From positions 124,001 to 188,000 of the forward strand of contig RPFO01000059.1 of assembly GCA_009746045.1 (NCBI GenBank): a stretch of 64,000 nucleotides of DNA, read 5' to 3'. Shown here one piece after another: positions 56,239-64,000 of this stretch; the stretch's first letter is position 1, and each line of letters begins with the position of its first letter. A program made the position numbers and the translations under genes. The DNA comes from Mesostigma viride (taxonomy: Eukaryota; Streptophyta; Mesostigmatophyceae; Mesostigmatales; Mesostigmataceae). The notes beneath the pieces are model-generated. The model saw nothing but the letters and a program-made list of their open reading frames with translations. It was not told the DNA's origin and ran no database searches.

Positions 56239-59200
56239 ATGGCCGCCACCGCGGAGGACGCCGGGCCTTTGAACCTGAGCAGCTCTTTGAAAGCCAAGGA
56301 GAAGGAGCTGCAGCGCCTGGCCATTCCCTCGGCATGGTCCATCCTGGACGTGTTGACGATATTACAACTCAAGAAACGATGCAGGGACCTCCATGTTTAC
56401 GTCAAGTCCGCAGCCAACAAGCCAGAGCTCATCGAAGCCCTGCTGAGGCAGGCCACCGAGTTGGACACTGTATGGCGCACGGTGTTCTCTGGCGTCAAGT
56501 GCTGGGAAGCGAAGAATCTGGTGGGGTACTGTGAGCGGCTGGATCTTCCAACGACAGGCGGCGAGGCTGACCTGCAGCGCAGGCTACTGGAATATGACAA
56601 GACTTACATCAGTAACATGCTGGAGCTCAAGGCCTTGGGTTTGTCCGGCGGAGTCAACCACCCACGTATGTAATGCCATGATCCCATGCTATAATGAGCG
56701 CAAAAGAGTAGTGGATAAAACAGTGGGCCTTGCCTAGCTTGTGAAAGTCATTGATTTTCCTGCTGAGCTTCTACAATCGAGCGCTGGGTATGCAAGTGAA
56801 AAATCTCTGTGTATGCATCTTTCCCTTTCTCAGGTAGATTAAGGCAGAAAAGTTTTTTTTAATTAATTTTATCGACCTAACCGCTTTTGCCCACCATTAA
56901 GGATTTTTTTTGTGAACATGCTACGTCCTGTTGTTAAAACTGCCACTGATTGATCTTGTCCTCAAAGTTGTTAGCTAGATAATGCTGATGTGATGTGCTG
57001 CATCATAGTGCACCGTAGCCGCCTGTAGAAGAGTCTATGGTAATTTGCAGCGACACATTAATTTTGCTGCTGTCTGCCTGGCATGACCAACCCACTTGAC
57101 AACCAATGGTGACACAGGCAACATGGCGGTGGAGCGCAGGCGAATGGTGGCCGCAATGCTCCTGCTGCTCATGAAAAATGCCGCGGACAATGACGCCAGG
57201 GATGTGAAAAAGGCTCCCGGGATGAGCGCCGCTCCGCTGCACGCATTCAAGGAGGCGGTGGCCGGTGTGGTGGCCCATGCGCTGCAGTTCCACGAGCTGT
57301 GGGATGAGCTCATCAATGTGGAAGGGTCTCCCCTCCTGGACATCACCCGCGCGTGGCTGGATTGTGTGGGGTCTAGGCCCGCAGATGCTGCGCCGCCAGC
57401 CGCACGGGATGCAAGTCTTAAGCCGCTGGAACTGGTGGCCATCCCTCTCCTGTACTTGGCGATCGAGGCGCACACGTTTGACACATTCCGCCAGCTGCCA
57501 GGTGTGCCCAGGCTGCTCGCTTGGGGCCTCCTTCGCTTCCTGGCGTCCGGCGAGGTAAGTATTGGTACATGCAGGGGTTGTGCTTCCGTTCTGTGGTTTA
57601 GATGTGTCAATGTCTTCACTAGTCTAATCACTGTTAGGCGCAGGGTTTTGCAGCCTTTTACGCGTGTTAGTATATTAAGTGTTATGCGGCTGATATCAAT
57701 TGATTTCTTAAAAATGTGCTCCCGTTGGGGAGTCACGGAGCATTAGAGTGCTTGTAATCCCTGAGTGCGCACATTGGGCAGGGGGGCAGAGACCGCCCCC
57801 TTCCCTCATGCCACAGGCATGCCAGAGGGTGCACAATCGGACCCGTCGAAACGATCCGGCATCCCCTGTGGATACAATATGACCCGTGTGAGCATTGCAT
57901 TACTACTATATTGACGCGAGCAAACAGGCAGTGCTAGGCGGTACACATGGCTAGGCTGGCGGATATCTGTTGGCTACTGGTTAGGCCATAGGCATGGCTA
58001 CAATCTACCCTGCATTGGCGTTGCACATGGTATGGCTAGGAGTGTCCAGGTTGCATCACCCAAACACGGGTGTGACTGCATTATTATGGCTAGTCTAGCC
58101 CGTGGGGGCCTTCCACAGCTGGTTGTCGACTATCAAGTCCCCGCCCCTCCAGAACACCTATTCTGGGCTTCTTGGGGTCTTGCTTGTGGCGGAGGTGCCG
58201 CTGATATGGTGTTTGCTCTCGATAGTCTATCGTTCGCACGGCATTGGGGAGGGCATTGGGTATGGGATTGGGTATGGGGTTGGGTACGGCATTGGGTAGG
58301 GCACTGTGTATGGCATTGGGTAGGGCATTGGATAGGGCATTGGGTAGGGCACTGGGTAGGGCACTGGGTAGGGCATTGGGGAGGGCATTGGGGAGGGCAT
58401 TGGGGAGGGCATTAGGGCGGGCATTGGGTGCAGAATTGGGCAGAGCGTAGGGTAAAGCATTGGGTACGACTACGGCAGGATAATGGGCAGGATAATGGGC
58501 AGGTTTATGAAAGGATGCTGTGTGCCATTTGCTGCCCATTCTCCATGGTTCAGAGCAGTAAGGCTTCCCTTGGCAGTCGCCACGTTCACTTACCGATGTC
58601 TCGTACCGGTATCTACATTTAGCAAGCATCTCTGACCGGGTGGTCCTTTGCCATCATTTCCTCAGCAAATGTGTTATATCCCATTATCTGTGGGCCCATC
58701 CCTGTGAGTGTGTATCAATCACGCTTTTGCAGGGGCATGAGGGCATAAAGAACCTGATCCTGTCGCTGCCCCGTGATGACCTGGCGCGCGTCAAGGACAG
58801 CCTGGAGAAGATCGCCCTGGGCGAAAGGACGGACAGAGGATTGCTGTTCAAAGACAGCCGGAATGCTGAGAAAGTGGAGAAATTGGAGGTGGCTCTCGCT
58901 GAGCTGGTGACATCCATGAACCAGGCGCTGATTCAGCCCGCAGGTGAGCTGGGGGATTAGGGAAACGCATGCAGACATGGTACATCAATCACCAGTCAGT
59001 AAGTGAGCGTACGATTAGCAAGACAGAAGCATGGCACAAAATTGAACGGCATGTTCTCACTTTTGCCTGGAGGCAGCCTTAACAGCGCTAAGACGTTTGG
59101 GGGAAGAATGCTCGAGTCAAATACTGCCCGCAATTTTACGCTTGTGCTACATGATTGCTTCCTGACTGGGTATCCCAGTTGGTTGAATTGGGGGAAAAGA

Positions 59201-62200
59201 GTTCGAGTCCACCAAAAGTAGGCAAGAAGGTAAGTAAGGAAATTCCCCGTATGCAAAGGGTCACCTCATGCGCGTGAGCATGGCCTATTTCTTTGGTTTC
59301 TTGTGTTTACCGTCACGGTAGCTATTTGCATGTGCCAAATAGGTCACTGCAGTGTTAGCAATCGGCACTGGCACGTATGTTTTGGTTAAACTTGCCAGTC
59401 AGACACGTCTTAGATCCATCTATGTTGTTTGTTTGTTCTTATGCTGGCAGAGTCCTATATAATGTTGCATAAATCCACATTTCCAGATATGGTTGGTTTC
59501 TTTTACCCGCAATGCACCTGTCTTATACCGTGGGCAAATGCTAAATGTTCACACTGGAATGTGCAACAATTTGCTTTTTGTGGATGGTGGGGTGCTAACA
59601 GTAGCTCGGACATCTGTTGCCTTTCTACAAGAGCCCTGCAAACGACGACATTCAGGACATCATGGTCTCTATCTCGTTGTCTAAGGCTGGTATCGGCATT
59701 TCCCTATTCTTATCTCTACATCCTATTCCCGCTCTTCATGGTTTTTTATCTGCCTTTACCAATCAAATGGTTCATGAAGTCAGCTTTTATTGGGGCATTC
59801 GGTGCTGTCTTGGCAGCAGAGAGGAAGCAGTACATGCTGGCAATATATAGCAGCATACTGTATTCCCTATGTATGTACATGGACCATGACCATTCACTGA
59901 CTACCTGGCATGGCTTCTACGTTTATGTATGCTCTACCTTCTGCTGCACTGCTCATCCTCAGGGGAGGCGAGCAAAAGCACCGCCATGACCATCTCTTTG
60001 CCGGCCTGGTTTTCTACGATGCCCGAAAAGTTCTTCTCAACGGACGCTCCCCTGGCATGGACAGCCCTGCGCTACCTGACGCTGGACCAACTGAATATAC
60101 TGGCAGCGGCAAAGGGCATTCGAGGCCTGTCTAGGAGAAAGAAGCCCGAAGTGGCCCAGACTCTCCTGGTGAAAGAGGCGGTGAAGGTCCCGGAGGTGTG
60201 GGAGGCGCTACCACAGACCTTGCGTTCGCAGGAGAAGCTATCTGGGTACTGCACCTGGCACGGCCTGGATGGGAAGGGGAGCGAGGCCGAGCTGATGAAG
60301 CGGCTGGTGGATCTGGAGACGGAGAGCTTCAGGAAGCTGAGCCTGCTGCTGGAGTTCAAAACGAAGAGGCCAGGTAATGTGCATTTAAGCTTCATGGGCA
60401 CATTGCAAAGCCTGCCCATATGCAAATTATGGTTGAGATGCATGGGTTTGTGCAGCATGATTTGAGCAGGAGAGCTTAATCCTTTACGAGCAGAGGGCCA
60501 TGGCTGGGCAGGACGTTGAATATGCTCGCCTGGAATGGCAGGATGGAAGGCTGGAGGTACGCAATTCGGTTAAGGGGATGCCAGCTGCCATGCTAAAAGC
60601 CTGGTGTGCTGTCTTCTTGTGCTGCTGAGATGTGGGAACTATTTTGGAAAAGCGACCATCAGCAGGGTGGACTGTGCTGGTGCTGCGTGGCAATCAATAG
60701 CCTGTGCAGTTGTTTGCGAAATTGGTAAACTGCTTCTGTTTTGTATGAATGGAATGTCCTGGCTTACCGTCTGGCCTCCATGCCCTAGTTCATGGAGCTT
60801 GCCATACCCCTTGTAATCAAGCTGCTGTGCAAATGCTTATTCACAAACCAAGCAGCAGGCTCTGCTCAGCCTAAAATCTTGGGGACATGTGCCCTGTGGA
60901 TGCGAATGTTTGGGCAGGACAGCGACATACCCATGGCTCTAATCCCTACGCTCCCAGTGAGGATGGGTCCTGCCACGACCACGCAGGCACGCAAGACTCC
61001 CATCTGGCAGCACATGGATCTGTCCTTTTTGCTAGGCTCTGTTTGTTAGGCTATCACTTGACACCATTAGCGGATGAGAAGCCACTACGTATCCGTGGCC
61101 CCTTGGGTGGGTGACTTTTTCATTATATTTGTGCCTGCAGACCAGGCGCCCAAGAAGGAGGAGATCGCGCATCTGGTCCTGTCCCTCCTGCAAGCGGCAT
61201 TTGACACCGACCAGAAGTGTGCCACGGGTGACATGCACGCCTCCAAGTCCCACACGGTTAAATTCTATGGGCTGACAGATCTCCTCGCCTTGCCTGGCTT
61301 GGCGCAGCACTATGCGGCCGACAAGAAGTTTGAGCCAGTGCTGGTTTGCTGGATGCAGCTGACCCTGGGCGAAGGGGATGGAGATCTGGAGATGGTCCGG
61401 TTCCTGCTAGCACGGCTCGCCAAGGACGACAAGCCCCTGCGTGCCCGGCTGGAGCGGTTCCTTGTCTTCTGCCAGCTGATGGCGCTGGAGGAGGGGTTCG
61501 AGGTATGCTAGCATAATGCACAAGCCAGCTGCCGACATCCCTCAGTGCTACTTGACAGTTTATTGCGTTGTGTGACTCCCATGTTGCCATGGCAATCGAC
61601 ATCTATATTAAGTTGCCCTCAGCAACTGTGCCGCTTCACCCCCATCTCCTCCCCAACATATTCGACTACGGCTTCGCAAGGCAAGCCCTGGATTATGCTG
61701 TCAGCCAATCATGTTTAATGTGCCTGGGCTGCCGCTGCCAGCCTTCATCTGGTTGCCAGCAGCTGCCAGCCTGCAGACTAATCGCCAGCGCCTGACAAAA
61801 CCTGGGCGTTTGCTGCCCTTTGCCACATTATACCGGCGATGGTATTTAGGTCCCCATTGCTGGGCCATAAAAACGGACCAGCGTGCCCACCCGTTGACAC
61901 TTGCACCAAGGAATAAGTTGAACACCAAGGTTTAATAGCCTGCAAGTTGCATGCCGAGCCACTTCGCTCTCTTCATTAGCTTCGGTGGTCAAGTTGGATG
62001 TATGGGATGTATGGGAGCTTCTCGTTTGGCCCACTGGTTGCTTGTTAATTTTTGATACTTGAACAGGTTTCACATTATAGAGTACTTAACCAGGAAAGGG
62101 AAGTCATTTAATGCTCATGTTTACCGGTCTTGGTTCTCATGGCTCTTAGAAACAACCGAAGGGAGTGTGCTTTCAGTGCCAGCTTGATACCATGTGCGTG

Positions 62201-63191
62201 GTGTCTACAACGCCTCATGTTATGAAGGTCAAGAAGAATGGCTGAAATTGGCAACCTTAGCCATCATACTCTGGCTGCTATAACTCGCCAGACTTTTCTG
62301 CAAAGAACTCCTTTCTTGGGATCATCTCCTTGCACCTGCCCTGAGGCCATACGTTCCCAACCCCCCACCGCATGGTGATTGCATTGGGCATCACGGCTTG
62401 TCTTCATTCCTCGTAATTATGGAACTGTTCTCGCATGATGGCTGCAGGGCAACAATGCCGACATCCCCAAGGCGCTGGGCAAGTACCAGATGTACGCGTC
62501 CGAGGACGTTGCCATGCTAAAGGAGGTGCTGAGCGAGAGCACAGCCTCCACGGACATCAGCCAGGTTTTGGACCGCATCGAGCACAAGGTGCTGGACTGC
62601 CTCATCAAGGCACGCGAGTCTAAGGTGAGGATGATGTCCATGGATGGGCTCATGGGTTGCGGGACAGTGCACGGTTTGGGCCTGTGCAGGCAGGCATGGC
62701 TGCTAGTGACGTAACAGAGCCAATGTCCCGGGCAATTTGAGCCTGCGCATACCTCTATATACATGGGTCTTTCCAAGAGGGTGTGGCATACTGATGTGAC
62801 GGTTCCTCCCTGGATGGAAATCTACTTGCATAGTGCTGCACATTGTCTGCATAACACCTACAGTTTCTTGCTAATGCCAAAGATGCCAATTTGTGGGGTC
62901 TGCCTGCGTGTTGGCCCCCTTGTTCACATGCACGTAGAATGCCCAGACAGCGAAGAGGAAACCCGGACAAGAGCCCGAGAACACGGGAAAAGTTCCAGCA
63001 AAGAAAGTGCTGAAGAGGGAAGAGGCCAGCTCCCAGGATATTCAACCCAAGGTGAAGGCTGCTGCTGGCCAGCCAGCTGTAGGGAAAGCTCCGGCAAAGA
63101 AGAGCGCCGAAAACGCGTACCTGCACAAGGAGCCTCTTGTGGAAGTCCAAGAGCCGTACCCAATCCTGCTTGGCTGCTACAACTTCAAGGG
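56239..63191 (+). CDS. SAP-ParA fusion gene, paralog 2 (N-terminal seven exons; ATPase exons not in window)
   Basis: Exons 56239-56665, 57118-57554, 58733-58943, 59963-60373, 61141-61502, 62448-62624 and 62938-63191, all GT-AG and phase-consistent, give about 760 residues. It mirrors paralog 1: a SAP-like pair in exon 1 ([20 protein letters not shown]), helical exon 2, short exon 3 ([20 protein letters not shown]), a SAP pair in exon 4 ([20 protein letters not shown]), a very similar exon 5 ([18 protein letters not shown]), exon 6 and a Lys-rich exon 7 ending CYNFKG|G at the same codon position just before the P-loop. It lacks paralog 1's exon 4 (32-residue Pro/Gln linker) and the acidic SD tract. 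The next intron aligns with that of paralog 1 until a LINE begins at about 63480, so the ATPase exons may exist to the right. Confidence 0.78.
57697..58199 (-). mobile_element. 5'-truncated LINE-family insertion in paralog 2 intron 2, 8-bp target duplication
   Basis: GCTGATAT at 57689-57696 and 58200-58207 flanks 503 bp. The insert has a short AT tail, the terminal hairpin (GTGCTCCCGTTGGGGAGTCA), a 3' UTR like 26926-27371, and a little ORF1 3' end similar to 25330-25400. It is antisense to the host gene. Confidence 0.7.
58240..58450. repeat. 12-bp minisatellite (ATTGGGTAGGGC type) in an intron
   Basis: About 17 imperfect units of GGCATTGGGTAG / GGCATTGGGGAG in intron 2 of paralog 2, directly after the retro-insertion. 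The 12-bp period leaves all frames open, giving artefact ORFs. Confidence 0.85.
59165..59216 (+). other. tRNA-like segment with A-box and B-box resemblance (possible SINE head)
   Basis: TATCCCAGTTGGTTGAATTG resembles a D-arm/A-box and GAGTTCGAGTCC matches the T-arm/B-box, with spacing close to a tRNA. No good acceptor or anticodon stem is apparent. It lies in intron 3 of paralog 2. Confidence 0.4.
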
Positions 63192-63479
63192 GTGAGTGTG
63201 TTGGCATTGCTGCACCGCCTTGCACACCGGGTCACTGGGGTACTTGTAAGGACACCGGGTACTTGTAATGATAGCTGCACACCGGCGGTGTGCCCTCATT
63301 GTGCGTGCAGGTGCTGCCATCAGCATGGCCGGCCATATGACCCAAGCCCATCCGTTTATTTGTTGGCGTCAGGCCCTTGGAGCATGTATCGTCTTAGCCA
63401 CCAAGTAAGCCCATATTGCCATGCAATCTCAGGTCGCGAACAGGATCATGACCAAGCATAAAGTAGCCTACTGTAGTTC
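63192..63479 (+). other. Intron 8-equivalent sequence of paralog 2, alignable to paralog 1
   Basis: Text such as TGTGCCCTCATTGT, ATCAGCATGG and AAACAGGAT-like segments matches the reverse complement of about 43640-43810 in paralog 1's intron 8, up to the LINE start. This supports an intact duplicated gene before the LINE insertion. Confidence 0.6.
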
Positions 63480-64000
63480 ATGACGAGCCACGAGCCACGA
63501 CGTAGCCATGGCTGACGCCGGAGCTCATAACTTCCATATTTGGGCTCCAAAGTCGGCCATGAATATCACAATCGCTTCGTCTTTCTAAGATGCACACGCT
63601 GATATATTTTCCCGAAGCTAAAACGCAATATCATGACAAGCAAACGCTCCTCTACGAACGCAGCCTGGCGGCTGCGCTATAAGCCCCGAAAATACGTCTG
63701 CAGCTCCGGCTGCAGCTTCGCCCTCAGGCTCGGAATGCAGCGTTGACACTAGTCGAGCAAGGTTGGTCGCCCAGATCCCTCCCGGGCTTGCCTTGCTCTC
63801 GGCATCGCCTGAGCCCAAGCGCAGTCGCCCTGGCGAACCTAGCTCGTCCGAGCGCAACATTCACGTCGACAGGTTATTTTCCACCTTTGACGTCGACTGG
63901 CGCGGCTATTTTCAACAGCACCCCATCAAGATACTGGAGCTCGTGTTTTATGGGTCGCACGCCTCGCTCCTTGCCCTGTGCCAGCAGCTGGAAGCCAACT
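63480..64000 (+). mobile_element. LINE/HAL1-like 5' end with decayed ORF1, running off the right edge
   Basis: The 5' UTR (GTAGCCATGGCTG, GCTTCGTCTTTCTAAGA) aligns with the 5' end of the element at 26815. ORF1 starts near 63633 but quickly hits a stop (RSLAAAL then TAA); farther on a frame reads WRGYFQQHPIKILELVFYGS, similar to the 26380-26300 copy. The orientation is the same as the host gene, paralog 2. Confidence 0.65.

Noticed and set aside
58227..58460. ORFs rich in ALGRALG or LPNALPN repeats
   Set aside because: They come from the 12-bp minisatellite within an intron of paralog 2.
60464..60557. Possible extra exon in paralog 2 ([15 protein letters not shown])
   Set aside because: Its acceptor gives the wrong phase after the exon ending at 60373, whereas joining directly to 61141 keeps frame and matches paralog 1.

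Overview
This window is nuclear DNA from an intron-rich eukaryote. The best fit is a microalga, probably a green alga, but nothing here fixes the species. All reconstructed genes use GT-AG introns of about 0.3-1.7 kb, exons are G/C-rich at third codon positions, and intergenic DNA is full of microsatellites, minisatellites, L1-type retrotransposon debris and DNA transposons. No operon, CRISPR array, rRNA or convincing tRNA was seen.

Layout. 1-8.8 kb: 5' two thirds of a minus-strand gene, an NTE/PNPLA6-type patatin phospholipase with an N-terminal membrane segment and three cyclic-nucleotide-binding-like modules; its catalytic domain lies beyond the left edge. 9.9-11.5 kb: two small putative membrane or secreted proteins (minus). 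12.1-14.2 kb: an intronless 701-aa F-box/AMN1-type leucine-rich-repeat protein (plus). 14.3-40.5 kb: a transposon graveyard. A 13.9-kb hAT-like element (17482-31414) has a perfect 14-bp TIR and an exact 8-bp target duplication. Nested in it is a probable 12.5-kb CACTA-like element (18415-30899), itself packed with satellites and retroelements. Then come a LINE 5' fragment, a duplicated and decayed hAT transposase, a decayed LINE with reverse-transcriptase remnants, and a 756-bp pure CATC array.

The most interesting part is 40.6-63.2 kb. Two paralogous genes lie head to head, about 2.5 kb apart. The minus-strand copy (53710 to 40590) can be spliced by eye from ten exons into one continuous 1,277-codon frame. 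It encodes four SAP-like helical modules in two pairs, helical linkers, a lysine/alanine-rich stretch, and a C-terminal ParA/Soj-type P-loop ATPase with KGGVGKTT, a Walker A' aspartate and a Walker B-like strand. The plus-strand copy (56239 onward) has the same exon plan up to the exon ending just before the P-loop, then runs into an intron carrying a LINE. Intron flanks are still alignable between the copies, so the inverted duplication is fairly recent or maintained by gene conversion. A SAP-ParA fusion in an intron-bearing eukaryotic gene is the candidate undescribed system.

A second theme is an L1-like retrotransposon family. It includes an ORF1-only (HAL1-like) element, several 5'-truncated copies sharing a 3'-terminal hairpin and a TTAA-rich tail, and tail-only insertions of 19-27 bp with target duplications, a clear footprint of target-primed reverse transcription.
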